NCBI RefSeq assembly: GCF_014803405.1 | Contig: NZ_JACYFG010000055.1 | Span: forward strand, 1 to 64,000 | DNA length: 64,000 bases | From: Pelagicoccus enzymogenes | GTDB taxonomy: Bacteria; Verrucomicrobiota; Verrucomicrobiia; Opitutales; Opitutaceae | Reading direction: 5' to 3' | Shown: positions 1 to 7,241 of the stretch, piece after piece | How positions within the stretch are numbered: the first letter of the stretch is position 1 | Layout: the number at the start of each line of letters is the position of its first letter | The notes under the pieces: generated by a model | Databases searched by the model: none | What the model was told of the DNA's origin: nothing | Seen by the model: the letters and a program-made list of their open reading frames with translations, nothing else | Translations under genes and position numbers: made by a program

Positions 1-696
1 AACTATGTTTCCTTTTAATCGTTCCCTAAACGGACTGAAAGCTTCGATTAGGGATTCAATTTTTTCAGGGTTGTTTTTGTAAATGGTCCTAATGGACTTC
101 TCAATCACGTCCAGATATACGTGTGATGCTAGTTTTAGATGCTCTTCAATCGATTCTTTTAAGTCTGCTTTATGCATCTCATCCTTAGTGTGCTCAAAGA
201 ACTCGACATGGAAGTCTTCTAAGGAGATCCGAACTGGAACAAAGGCTCTATTCGGGAACCCTTCTTCCTCGAAGAAATCTACACTATGAGCCCCCAGTTG
301 ATTTCTGATACGCCTGATTTGAAGACTTTCTAAGTCTTCTCTCATTTTGGAATAATTTGGATGCTGAAAGAACTTCGCCAAGCTAAGCAGGGCATTTTGC
401 TGCAGGTATACCGCGTTGAGTAGGCCATAAAGTCTCAAATACTTTTCTCCCAACTCGTCATACTTAGTTGGGCCGCTAATGCCAAATTTTAGGAAGTTCT
501 GAATGGCAGCGTTTGAATCCTCCAGAATGTCTTCTGAGGCGAGAATGTAGTTCCAATCACTTTCGTCGTTTAATTTTAGGCACGATCTTACGTGCTTCTT
601 AAAGTCGTTCGTTTCCTTCTTGAAAATCTTCTCGCGAGTGAGATTAACGAACATGTCGTTGATCTTACACAAAAGCTCTGCCCAATCTAAATTCAT
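1..696 (-). CDS. HEPN-like hypothetical protein, 3' end beyond window
   Basis: I see an open frame of 232 codons from ATG at 696 to base 1, with no stop, so the C-terminus lies outside the window. The product is helical and charged, with no signal peptide or membrane segment. Residues 131-137 read RNQLGAH, which fits the R-x(4-6)-H signature of HEPN domains; many HEPN proteins are RNases in toxin-antitoxin and anti-phage systems. That assignment is an inference from one motif and the helical character. The base composition is AT-richer than genes right of 3 kb. It lies downstream of a degraded attC-like site and points the same way as the next three genes, as expected for an integron cassette. 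The upstream sequence has only a weak GAAG ribosome-binding site. Alternatively it may be an unrelated helical protein. Confidence 0.7.
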   Translation of the reverse strand, partial: MNLDWAELLCKINDMFVNLTREKIFKKETNDFKKHVRSCLKLNDESDWNYILASEDILEDSNAAIQNFLKFGISGPTKYDELGEKYLRLYGLLNAVYLQQNALLSLAKFFQHPNYSKMREDLESLQIRRIRNQLGAHSVDFFEEEGFPNRAFVPVRISLEDFHVEFFEHTKDEMHKADLKESIEEHLKLASHVYLDVIEKSIRTIYKNNPEKIESLIEAFSPFRERLKGNIV

Positions 697-698
697 TC

Positions 699-806
699 TT
701 CGACGTCAAATCCACACGATGGCGGCTTCAGTTGAGGTTCCATTAGGGTTGAGGTGATTTTGGATACGCTCGTTACAAAAGAGGCGAGCGTTTGCCGACA
801 TTGTAT
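699..806 (-). other. attC-like recombination site, degraded
   Basis: This lies between two leftward genes. Its right end (784-809) differs at only three of 26 bases from the right end of the site at 2339-2364, both containing GCGTTTGCCGAC. The left half (about 701-735) also resembles that site, including a shared GGCGGCT-TCA block and a GAGGTT/AAGGTT block. The terminal AAC/GTT triplets are damaged: AAT on one side and a lost AA on the other. I therefore read it as a decayed attC of the same family. Confidence 0.45.
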
Positions 807-833
807 GCGATGCTTGGTTGGGATATTCAATCA

Positions 834-1127
834 TTAGTGTAGTTCGATCTCCCAATCCTCGTATGGTGGCTCGACTTCGAATTTCGGGTCACAATACGAC
901 CGGATGTAATTCGTTGCTCTTTCTTCAGCGTACTTTGCGTTTAGAACCGTTCCTTCTTCGTCGACTTCGAGTACATTCGCGAAGATAGCGTAAGCCATCT
1001 CGATCGCACTTGGCTCATCTCCGTAGAGGTCAAGATATTCGATTCCTTCGAGTTTGTAGTGCGTCCCGCTGGATAGGAAGTATGCGAACTTTCTAAGTGC
1101 TCCACTGACGCTATGGCTTAGTTTCAT
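834..1127 (-). CDS. small acidic hypothetical protein (cassette gene)
   Basis: A 97-residue soluble, acidic protein starting at ATG 1127 (MKLSHSVSGALRKF) and ending in a WEIELH tail. A conserved-looking core around residues 60-85 includes RATNYIRSYCDP. I have the impression of a small family of uncharacterised proteins with this RSYCDP and WEIELH ending, often carried on mobile cassettes, but I cannot confirm a family name and give no function. The gene sits between two attC-like sites, starting 16 bases after the site at 1143-1214, which is typical cassette spacing. No signal peptide or membrane segment is visible. Confidence 0.65.
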   Translation of the reverse strand: MKLSHSVSGALRKFAYFLSSGTHYKLEGIEYLDLYGDEPSAIEMAYAIFANVLEVDEEGTVLNAKYAEERATNYIRSYCDPKFEVEPPYEDWEIELH

Positions 1128-1142
1128 CTGTATTCAATTTTC

Positions 1143-1214
1143 TGCCAACGTGAAAGCCATACGCGTAGTTCAGCGGGGAGCGCTGGCCGGAGTTGTATGG
1201 GCTGCCACGTTGTC
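1143..1214 (-). other. attC-like recombination site, 72 bp
   Basis: The two ends form an imperfect inverted repeat: GCCAACGTGAAAGCCATAC (1143-1161) against GTATGGGCTGCCACGTTGTC (1195-1214), whose reverse complement is GACAACGTGGCAGCCCATAC. AAC and GTT triplets stand at the outer ends and the arms differ by small insertions, as in the extrahelical bases of attC sites. Length, position immediately 3' of one gene and 5' of the next, and orientation all fit an integron attC. The 7-bp core boxes do not match the RYYYAAC/GTTRRRY consensus exactly. Confidence 0.6.
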
Positions 1215-1216
1215 TT

Positions 1217-2248
1217 CTACCATAATTCGCTTACCGGTACCAATACTGTGGGTAGATCTAGTTCTACGAACGTAACTCCAATTGCTTTGTTGTTTTTAGG
1301 ATCGAATGAGATCTTGGCTAGTGCAGATCCCTCAACAGTGCTTGAAATCATGCCGCTATGGGATACAGGTCCTATGGGTTCGCCTTCCGGAGTATACTCA
1401 AAATCGCTTTCGTCTTCGTACTCTGCATTGACTGTGAAACCAATCTCCACTTCGAACGAAACTGTGCATTCCTTCTCGGCTAAACCGACGACATAAAGCT
1501 CAGAGATAGACACATGATCAAGTGATGGGTCGTTTATCTCACCTTGAACGTACTGGTCGAATTCATATTCTAGATTCCCCAATTGCTCTTCAATCAGTTC
1601 GTCGAAAGCGCCCTCGTTCTCGTCAGCCCACTCCTGAATGATACGAACTCGCTCTGATTCGCTTTGATGAACTTGCAGGTAGGCTGCAAGAGAAGGGTAG
1701 TAGAGAAGGTTGGTCCGCCTGGAGCAGGCTTTCTCAAAGTCTGAATCGTTGGAAATGACGGCTATGTCGCATGACTGATTCGTGGAGAAGCGATCCAGTA
1801 TGGCGATAGACAGTGCATCTGGGAATTCTTTGTTTTTCTTTCCTTTTCCGAATGGCGGTATGCCTTGTTCATACCAAGTCATGATCTTGCCAATGTTGAT
1901 GCCTTCATATCCAATCTTCACATACTTCATTTTGGATAGGAAGTCTTCCATTGACCCGTTTATGAGTTGTCGAATTTTATACGAATGGAAATAACCGGTC
2001 GAAGGCCAATTTTCTAAAGATGCAATTAAGGGAAGAGTCTTTTCGATCTTTTCAATAGAGTGAATTATAGTTTCAACTCGTTCTTTTAGGTGACGAGTTC
2101 TTTCTCTGAAGATGGGGTCAGGATCAACCAAGGTAAGATCTAGAATAGGCAGAGCGTCCGCAAATGGCTTAACCCTCGGAGAGTCAAAGTTGAAAGCGAA
2201 CTGATCGAAGATGCTAGTATCGATAAATATGTGCTTTGGGACACTCAT
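1217..2248 (-). CDS. PIN-like nuclease-domain protein with C-terminal extension
   Basis: A 343-residue protein starting at ATG 2248. The N-terminal half looks like a PIN-like (DUF4935/PIN_8 type) domain: FIDTS with Asp10 on the first strand, PPFGKGKKNKEFPDALSIAI with Glu141 and Asp144, and VISNDSDF with Asp168 and Asp170. These acidic residues are where the metal-binding residues of PIN nucleases lie, so an RNA- or DNA-cleaving activity is likely by family. Residues about 215-343 form an acidic, beta-rich extension that I do not recognise. There is no signal peptide. The gene lies between two attC-like sites and is a probable integron cassette. No antitoxin-like partner is obvious beside it, which argues for a stand-alone defence or stress factor over a classic VapC pair. 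Confidence 0.75.
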   Translation of the reverse strand: MSVPKHIFIDTSIFDQFAFNFDSPRVKPFADALPILDLTLVDPDPIFRERTRHLKERVETIIHSIEKIEKTLPLIASLENWPSTGYFHSYKIRQLINGSMEDFLSKMKYVKIGYEGINIGKIMTWYEQGIPPFGKGKKNKEFPDALSIAILDRFSTNQSCDIAVISNDSDFEKACSRRTNLLYYPSLAAYLQVHQSESERVRIIQEWADENEGAFDELIEEQLGNLEYEFDQYVQGEINDPSLDHVSISELYVVGLAEKECTVSFEVEIGFTVNAEYEDESDFEYTPEGEPIGPVSHSGMISSTVEGSALAKISFDPKNNKAIGVTFVELDLPTVLVPVSELW

Positions 2249-2253
2249 TTTTT

Positions 2254-2360
2254 GACAACGTCGAGCTCAGACGCGGCGGCTCAAGCTAAGGTTAAGGTTA
2301 CTGGGGTGGTTGGATTTCATGGGTTCGTAATCAAAGTAGCGGGCGTTTGCCGACGTTGTC
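2254..2360 (-). other. attC-like recombination site, 107 bp
   Basis: The ends are an exact 9-bp inverted repeat: GACAACGTC (2254-2262) and GACGTTGTC (2352-2360). Further partly matching arm sequence follows inside (GAGCTCAGACGC against GCGTTTGCC). It sits between the stop of the membrane-protein gene (2370) and the start of the PIN-like gene (2248), five bases from that start. It is clearly related in sequence to the site at 699-806, which shows that these are members of one repeat family and not chance palindromes. Confidence 0.65.
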
Positions 2361-2369
2361 TGCGTCTTG

Positions 2370-2765
2370 TTATGCATTTTCCTTTATCTTGAAAGTTGCG
2401 ATTGAACTGACGACGAGCGAGGAAAATGCCATGACTTTGGTTGCTTCGGCTAATTCATCTCTCAAACGTCCTCCCCAAGAATTAAGCCACACATAGTAAA
2501 TGGCAGTAGCTACTGAAACCGTAAAAAACAAAGCCACAATTGGGTTCTTAACCCTAATCCAATTGAACGACCAATAAACGCCACCATGCAAGAGTGCAGG
2601 TACGGTTAGGATAATGTAGAAAAATGGAGTTGCTATCACTGCTACTGGAATGGCCCTAAAGTCGAATCTATCGATAAACATCAGCCCAAGATCAGTTATT
2701 ACTGCTGCCAGTGGGATTAATAATGCATGGAATGCCAATGATTTACTGAATAAATTATTTAGCAT
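2370..2765 (-). CDS. small four-helix membrane protein (cassette gene)
   Basis: From ATG 2765 this encodes 131 residues (MLNNLFSKSL...) with about four hydrophobic segments, near residues 10-30, 38-60, 73-92 and 107-122. I do not recognise the family. The reading frame stays open to another ATG at 2957, but the added 64 residues are basic, of odd composition and cross a 25-bp palindrome, so I place the start after it; ATG 2801 is a third option. No convincing Shine-Dalgarno sequence helps to choose. The gene is followed by an attC-like site and is collinear with the other cassette genes. Confidence 0.5.
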   Translation of the reverse strand: MLNNLFSKSLAFHALLIPLAAVITDLGLMFIDRFDFRAIPVAVIATPFFYIILTVPALLHGGVYWSFNWIRVKNPIVALFFTVSVATAIYYVWLNSWGGRLRDELAEATKVMAFSSLVVSSIATFKIKENA

Positions 2766-2791
2766 CAGTAGTATTCTATGTAGTTTTGCGC

Positions 2792-2816
2792 CACATATCA
2801 TCACTGATGATATGTG
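2792..2816. promoter_or_regulatory. 25-bp perfect palindrome, possible operator
   Basis: Two 12-base arms, CACATATCATCA and TGATGATATGTG, are perfectly complementary around a single central C at 2804. It ends 26 bases upstream of the preferred start of the small membrane-protein gene. Perfect, AT-rich, odd-centred palindromes of this size are typical of dimeric repressor operators, but a hairpin at the mRNA 5' end is equally possible. No regulator gene is adjacent. Confidence 0.45.
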
Positions 2817-3362
2817 CGGTTTCCAACCGTTAAGCGGGTAGAATATCCGGCTATAGCCGTGGTTATGCGCACTTTTTGGGTCATATGCACTTTTGGGGAA
2901 TTTGGATATTTTGTTGGAAGCACGGTTTGGCATCTTGTCGGATACCGGATCTGGCACAAGGCTAATTAAGTGGATCTACGGTGCAAATGATTGACTTTGC
3001 GCTTAGCCCGTCAACGAAGGGGAAGCCATCGGTTCTAGACCCCGCAGGGAGGCCTATGCAGCCTTTGCGATTCGGTCCCAACGTCAGCTCGCGCTGCCTG
3101 CCTTTCGGGGGGATGAAACCTTCGAGGAAAGTCGGGATCGAAGCGACGCGGTGCGGCGACGAGTGCCAACCCTACAATCTTGTTTTACGATGCGGAGCGA
3201 GAGGATGCACTTGAGTGGCGGATGGACGCAGCGCCTGGAGTATTTTTTCCTTGGTATTGCAGCCGCGCAGGAGCTTGCGAAATGAGCGCTCGCGGAGCGA
3301 CTGCCCCAGCTTCGATGACTCGTAAAAGGTTCGATGGTCTGGGACCTCGCGTACCGCGCCGC
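2817..3362. other. cassette-array boundary, no gene seen
   Basis: I see no convincing gene. The left part (to about 3000) is AT-rich like the cassettes and has a short direct repeat (ATGCGCACTTTTTGGG near 2866-2882 and ATGCACTTTTGGGG near 2885-2898). From about 3010 the sequence becomes GC-rich like the rest of the window. Near 3140-3175 is a degenerate version of the GTAG-headed repeats found elsewhere, read leftward from CTAC at 3172-3175. No integrase gene or clear attI is visible where one would be expected for a leftward array. Confidence 0.5.
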
Positions 3363-4088
3363 CTATTTCAGCTCGGAACCGAGGAAGACCTTGGCTCGCT
3401 GCGACTGAGGCTGGGCGAGAAACTCGCGGGCGGGGCCTTGCTCCACGATCTTGCCATCGGCCATGAATACCACGCGGTCCGCCACTTCGCGGGCGAAGCC
3501 TATCTCGTGCGTCACCACCACCATGGTCATGCCCTCCCGGGCGAGCTGCCTCATGACCGCCAGCACTTCCCCCACCACTTCCGGATCGAGGGCGGAGGTT
3601 GGCTCGTCGAAGAGCATGACCTTGGGCTGCATGGCCAAGGCCCGGGCGATGGCCACCCGCTGCTTTTGTCCGCCCGAAAGCCTGCCGGGAAAGGCGTCGG
3701 CCTTTTCCGCCAGTCCGACTTGTCGCAAAAGCTTCATCGCAAGCTCGCGGAGCGGAGCCTTCTCTAGCTTGCGCACCTTGGAGGGAGCCAGCATCACGTT
3801 CTGCAGCGCCGTGAGATGCGGAAACAGGTTGAAGTGCTGGAACACCATGCCCACTTCGCTGCGCAGCTCACGCCTCTCCTTGGGCAAGGCTTGGTAGGAT
3901 TTCCCTCGCAGCAACACTTCTCCGCCATCGGGCGTCTCCAGAAGGTTGATACAACGTAGCAGCGTGCTTTTGCCGGAGCCGGAGGGACCGATCAAACAGA
4001 CCACTTCTCCGCTCGCCACCGAGAAGTCCACTCCCTGCAGCACTTGCAAGTCGCCGAAGCTCTTGCTCAGACCTCGGATCTCAATCAT
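3363..4088 (-). CDS. polar amino-acid ABC transporter, ATP-binding protein
   Basis: The ATPase of an amino-acid importer of the GlnQ/HisP group, 241 residues, the usual length. Visible motifs in order are Walker [10 protein letters not shown] (34-42), Q-loop Gln84 in [12 protein letters not shown], signature LSGGQ (137-141), Walker B VMLFDE (157-162) with the D-loop SALDPE, and the switch His194 in VVTHE. It is the last gene of a three-gene transporter operon: its ATG lies inside the end of the permease gene (8-base overlap), so translation is probably coupled. It should act on the inner face of the membrane, energising import of the amino acid delivered by the binding protein encoded two genes upstream. 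The exact substrate cannot be read from the ATPase. Confidence 0.95.
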   Translation of the reverse strand: MIEIRGLSKSFGDLQVLQGVDFSVASGEVVCLIGPSGSGKSTLLRCINLLETPDGGEVLLRGKSYQALPKERRELRSEVGMVFQHFNLFPHLTALQNVMLAPSKVRKLEKAPLRELAMKLLRQVGLAEKADAFPGRLSGGQKQRVAIARALAMQPKVMLFDEPTSALDPEVVGEVLAVMRQLAREGMTMVVVTHEIGFAREVADRVVFMADGKIVEQGPAREFLAQPQSQRAKVFLGSELK

Positions 4089-4761
4089 GGATCTTGAACC
4101 TTTCCTCCAAGCGGTTGAAGAGGCGCGTCGCCACGAAGGTCAGGGCGAAGTAGAGCAAGGCGATCGCGAAGTAGGTCGGAAAGGCCGCGTAAGTTCGCGA
4201 AATGTAGAGTCGCCCTTCCTTCACGATTTCCGTGACCGCGATGGCCGACAGCAGCGAGGTGTCCTTGAGCAGCGTCACGAACTCGTTTCCGAGGGCCGGG
4301 ATCATGCGCCGCAGGGCTTGCGGCAGGATGACGCATCGCATGGCTTGGAAGTAGCTCAGCCCCAGCGACTCCGCCGCCTCGAGCTGCCCCTTACCTAGGG
4401 AGGCGATCCCGGCCCGCAAAATCTCCGCGATGTAGGCGGCGGCGTTGAGGGTGAAAGCGACGGTGCCGGCCACCAGGGGATTGAAAGGAAACGGCTGCTG
4501 GAAAATTTGCTGCAGCAGGCTGGGAAAACCGAAGTAGATGAAAAGGATCTGCACCAGCAGGGGCGTACCGCGAAACACGTCGATGTATCCAGAACACAGG
4601 ACACGCAGCCAACGCCTTTGCGAGATCTTGCCCAGACAGACGAACAAGCCCAAGGACAGGCCCAGGCTCATGGAGAGCACGGCTACCAGCACCGTGTAAA
4701 TCGCCCCCTTGAGCAAGGCGGGAAAGCTCCCCGCCAAATGCTGGAAAAAGTCCGTCAGCAT
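4081..4761 (-). CDS. polar amino-acid ABC transporter, permease
   Basis: A 226-residue inner-membrane permease of the HisMQ/GlnP family. The N-terminal half has hydrophobic helices ([20 protein letters not shown], then [18 protein letters not shown] with the family motif RGTPLLVQ). The cytoplasmic EAA-type loop reads [20 protein letters not shown], followed by the conserved [14 protein letters not shown]. Family members pair as homo- or heterodimers; only one permease gene is present, suggesting a homodimer. Its ATG shares one base with the stop of the binding-protein gene (TAATG), and its own end overlaps the ATPase start, so the three genes form one operon. Confidence 0.95.
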   Translation of the reverse strand: MLTDFFQHLAGSFPALLKGAIYTVLVAVLSMSLGLSLGLFVCLGKISQRRWLRVLCSGYIDVFRGTPLLVQILFIYFGFPSLLQQIFQQPFPFNPLVAGTVAFTLNAAAYIAEILRAGIASLGKGQLEAAESLGLSYFQAMRCVILPQALRRMIPALGNEFVTLLKDTSLLSAIAVTEIVKEGRLYISRTYAAFPTYFAIALLYFALTFVATRLFNRLEERFKIHD

Positions 4762-5525
4762 TACTCGGCGGCATCTCCGAAGTACTGGGCAGAAAGCTGG
4801 TCCCAGGTTCCGTCCGCCTTCACCTTGGCAAGGCCGGCGTTCAGCTTGGCCAAGAGCTCCTCCCGCCCTTTGGCCAAGGCAAAGCCGTACTGGTCGCTGG
4901 CTAGCGTATCGCCCACGATCTTGATCTTGCCCGGATGCCTCGCCACGAAGGCCTCGGTCACCGGCTTGTCATTGATCACCGCGTCGACGCCCCCGTTCAG
5001 CAGCTCCATCATGGCCACCGAGACGTTGGGGAAATACTTCACGCTTCCCACGCTTTTAGCTGCCAGCAGCGCTTCCGCCTTCGCGGCGCCGGTGGTTCCT
5101 TGCTGCACCGCAATCCGCAGTCCTTTGAGGTCGTCCACTCCCCTCACCTTCGTCGCCTGAGGTCCAACCGCGACCACCAAGCCCGCCTCGATGTAGGGAT
5201 CCGTGAAGGCCACTTGCTGCAGGCGCAGCGGCGTGATGGACATGCCAGAGGCCGCGATGTCGATATTCCCGCCCTGCACCGCCGGCACGAGGGAATCGAA
5301 ATCCATATCGCGAAACTCCAAGGACAAGCCCTGGTCCGCCGCGATGGCTTTGATTAAGTCGATGTCGAAGCCTACGATCTCGCCCGCCTCGTTGGTCATT
5401 TCGAAGGGCGGATAAGTCGCCTCCGTCCCCACCAGCAATACCCCATCTTGGCGCCCGCCACCGCAGGCCGACATCAGCAGCGAAACAAGGAGCGTAAGCA
5501 GCCCATACAAACAATTCTTAGTCAT
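4761..5525 (-). CDS. amino-acid ABC transporter, substrate-binding lipoprotein
   Basis: A 254-residue family 3 solute-binding protein (GlnH/ArtJ/FliY type). The N-terminus is a lipoprotein signal peptide with lipobox LMSAC and Cys21 followed by GGG, so the mature protein is probably lipid-anchored on the periplasmic side. The binding fold begins with GTEATYPPFEM and continues with GFDIDLIKAIA, the signature region SGMSITPLRLQQVAFTDPY and IAVQQGTTG. Substrate is a polar or charged amino acid by family; Arg, Gln or cystine cannot be separated by eye. Translation is well supported: GGAGGG lies nine bases before the ATG. It is the first gene of the transporter operon, 79 bases after the dehydrogenase gene. 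Confidence 0.95.
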   Translation of the reverse strand: MTKNCLYGLLTLLVSLLMSACGGGRQDGVLLVGTEATYPPFEMTNEAGEIVGFDIDLIKAIAADQGLSLEFRDMDFDSLVPAVQGGNIDIAASGMSITPLRLQQVAFTDPYIEAGLVVAVGPQATKVRGVDDLKGLRIAVQQGTTGAAKAEALLAAKSVGSVKYFPNVSVAMMELLNGGVDAVINDKPVTEAFVARHPGKIKIVGDTLASDQYGFALAKGREELLAKLNAGLAKVKADGTWDQLSAQYFGDAAE

Positions 5526-5552
5526 AATGAAAATCCCTCCGATAGCTCGAAA

Positions 5553-5574
5553 AGCGCCAAGCCAGCCTGGCGCT
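5553..5574. repeat. short hairpin upstream of transporter operon
   Basis: AGCGCCA (5553-5559) and TGGCGCT (5568-5574) form a 7-bp stem with an 8-base loop between the dehydrogenase stop and the transporter start. No T-run follows on either strand, so it is not a standard terminator. It may moderate read-through or be a remnant of the REP-like repeats. Confidence 0.4.
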
Positions 5575-5604
5575 CACAATTGCGCTTTCACTCCACAAAC
5601 GAGA

Positions 5605-6288
5605 TCACGGCGCCGTGAGTTGGCGGCCGTTGCAGGACGCGTCCAACTCGCTGAGAAAAGGCCCTGCCCGCATCGCCCAGTCGCTGGCCTTGCCGTAGCC
5701 CCTCGCGCCTTCGCCGAAGCAGCTCCTCAACATTGCAGTGTCGATAATGCCGGGGTTCATCGCCGCCACAGCCACCCCCGCCGGCAGCTCCTGGGCCATC
5801 GCTTGGCTGAGCCCCTCGACCGCCCACTTCGTGGCGCAATAGGGAGCCACCTCCGGCGAGGTCGAACGTCCCCAACCGGAGCTCAGGTTCACCATGACCC
5901 CGCGCCCCTTGGCGATCATCATGGGCGCGAAGTGGCGTAGCACGTTGGCGACCCCCTTGATATTGACGTCCACCACCTGCGAAAACTCCTTGGCCGGGAC
6001 TTCCCAGAGCGGAGCGTTCGCATTGATGATACCCGCATTGTTGAGCAGCAGCTCAGGCGTTCCCAAAGTAGCTTCCACCTCGGCGGCGAACAGCCCGACC
6101 GCTGCGTCATCCGTGACGTCCACCCGCTCGAAGTGCACCCTGTCACGCGGCTTGCTGTCCACCAGCTCGAGAATCGCGTCCGCGTCTCGGCCGCAGCCAC
6201 TGACCGCCCACCCATGCTCCAAAAACCAATCCACCAAGGCCCTACCCAAGCCCTTCGTGCATCCCGTAATGCAAATGTGCCTGCTCAT
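5605..6288 (-). CDS. short-chain dehydrogenase/reductase
   Basis: A 227-residue classical SDR, slightly shorter than the usual 250. Visible elements are the nucleotide-binding TGCTKGLG near residues 8-15, the NNAG motif (83-86), Asn109 in VDVNIKG, and the catalytic Ser/Tyr/Lys in SSGWGRSTSPEVAPYCATK with Tyr150 and Lys154. The Cys/Gly/Arg after the first strand (GCGRDAD) suggests NADP(H) preference, but this is weak. Substrate unknown. It lies 79 bases before the amino-acid transporter in the same direction, so co-transcription is possible, though a hairpin stands between them. Confidence 0.93.
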   Translation of the reverse strand: MSRHICITGCTKGLGRALVDWFLEHGWAVSGCGRDADAILELVDSKPRDRVHFERVDVTDDAAVGLFAAEVEATLGTPELLLNNAGIINANAPLWEVPAKEFSQVVDVNIKGVANVLRHFAPMMIAKGRGVMVNLSSGWGRSTSPEVAPYCATKWAVEGLSQAMAQELPAGVAVAAMNPGIIDTAMLRSCFGEGARGYGKASDWAMRAGPFLSELDASCNGRQLTAP

Positions 6289-6602
6289 GCCGCCACTCTC
6301 GCAGTCCTCGTCGCTCGAAGCAACCGAGTAATTGTCGATCTCGAGAGCAACCCCGCACCCAAGAGAGCAACCACAAAGTATTCAATTATCTATTACAAAA
6401 CGCCATCAAAACGTGTTCCGCCGTGAGTAAGCGCAGGGATGCGACCTGCCCTCCCGCGCTAGAGAAACCATTCCCAAGAGAACGAAGCCGCCACCGAGGG
6501 TCCGAATCGTCTTTTTTTGGTTGAACTTCATATCGATCGCGAACGGCGAATGCCGTCTTCCCTGCGCCGTTTCTAAGAAACTGCCCAATACGTTGAGTTT
6601 TT

Positions 6603-6624
6603 GTAGGCCTGGACCTTGGTCCAG
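6603..6624 (+). repeat. GTAG-headed REP-like palindrome
   Basis: GTAG at 6603-6606 is followed by CTGGACC (6609-6615), TT, and GGTCCAG (6618-6624), a perfect 7-bp stem. This is the layout of REP sequences mobilised by RAYT transposases: a GTAG tetranucleotide 5' of a hairpin. Confidence 0.6.
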
Positions 6625-6771
6625 ACCGCGTCGCGCTGTGGAACGGATCTGCACTGCGGTCTGCAGCAAGCTGCAACCCTACTCAGAAAAGGCTAATGTA
6701 TTATTGGACTGTTTCGAATTCTGTCTCCTCATTCGTCTTTACAAGCGACCGCGTCGCGCTGTGGAACGGAT
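6624..6771 (+). repeat. 25-bp exact direct repeat, two copies
   Basis: The sequence beginning GACCGCGTCGCGCTG occurs at 6624-6648 and again at 6747-6771, identical over 25 bases, 123 bases apart. The first copy is attached to the REP-like palindrome. The second copy is preceded by TACAAGC in place of the hairpin. Confidence 0.7.
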
Positions 6772-7044
6772 ATATAATCTCCACCATCTACGCCCCTCCG
6801 CTAGCGGCCAGCAACTGGATCGAGCCGCCCTACCCGCACAGCTAAGCCCTCGACTTTCCCCGAGTCCCCATGCGTCCCCCAACCTATCATATCAACGTAA
6901 TGGATACATAGAACCAAAAAACACCCAAGCCTATGAGGCTTACGGGCCTTTTCAGCGCAGCGTGAAAGGTCGCAGTTTTGCCGCCTCGGAGTGACCGAGG
7001 CAGCAAGCTGCGGGGAATGTACCCGCTACGATTCAATACATCTT

Positions 7045-7106
7045 GTAGGAAGCGACCTTGCGTCGCGATCGGAGACCGGTTAATCACGACGCAAGGGCGT
7101 TTCCCG
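7045..7106. repeat. inverted pair of REP-like units
   Basis: GTAGGAAGCGACCTTGCGTC starts at 7045 and continues CGCGATC; it contains the stem GCGAC/GTCGC. About 15 bases on, the opposite strand carries a related unit (ACGCCCTTGCGTCGTGATT read leftward from about 7100), so two units face each other. The first unit closely matches the one at 16105-16130. Confidence 0.55.
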
Positions 7107-7241
7107 CGGAAGTATTGCAGATTGGAAATAGGCAAGGAACTACCATGACACCACACGAGTTCGTTCTCCCACCCGCGCTCGACCACAAGACTTGCCCCTG
7201 AACCTCAGCTTACGAACCGGCAAAAGATTCTTCCAAAGAAC

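Larger units (their letters stand above)
6289..7241. other. gene-poor region with palindromic and direct repeats
   Basis: No open frame here looks like a gene. The region carries two REP-like units (6603-6624 and 7045-7106), a 25-bp exact direct repeat, and two further hairpins: CCTTTTCA/TGAAAGG around 6948-6971, and GCCTCGG/CCGAGGC at 6983-7001. It lies between two leftward genes, so part may serve as 3' end of the subtilase message. Confidence 0.6.

Noticed and set aside
2823-2870. A fourth attC-like site upstream of the membrane-protein gene
   Set aside because: Only short arms (CCAACCG against CGTGGTTATGC) pair and there is no similarity to the other three sites.
2958-3362. Possible integron integrase or attI right of the cassettes
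   Set aside because: Neither strand has a tyrosine-recombinase motif or a frame long enough for IntI.
3180-3767. Rightward frame overlapping the ABC ATPase end
   Set aside because: It lies antisense to a well-supported ATPase gene with intact motifs; its His-rich composition is a shadow effect.
6521-6994. Rightward frame in the repeat region 3' of the subtilase
   Set aside because: It contains two translated copies of the 25-bp direct repeat and REP-like sequence, and no protein features.
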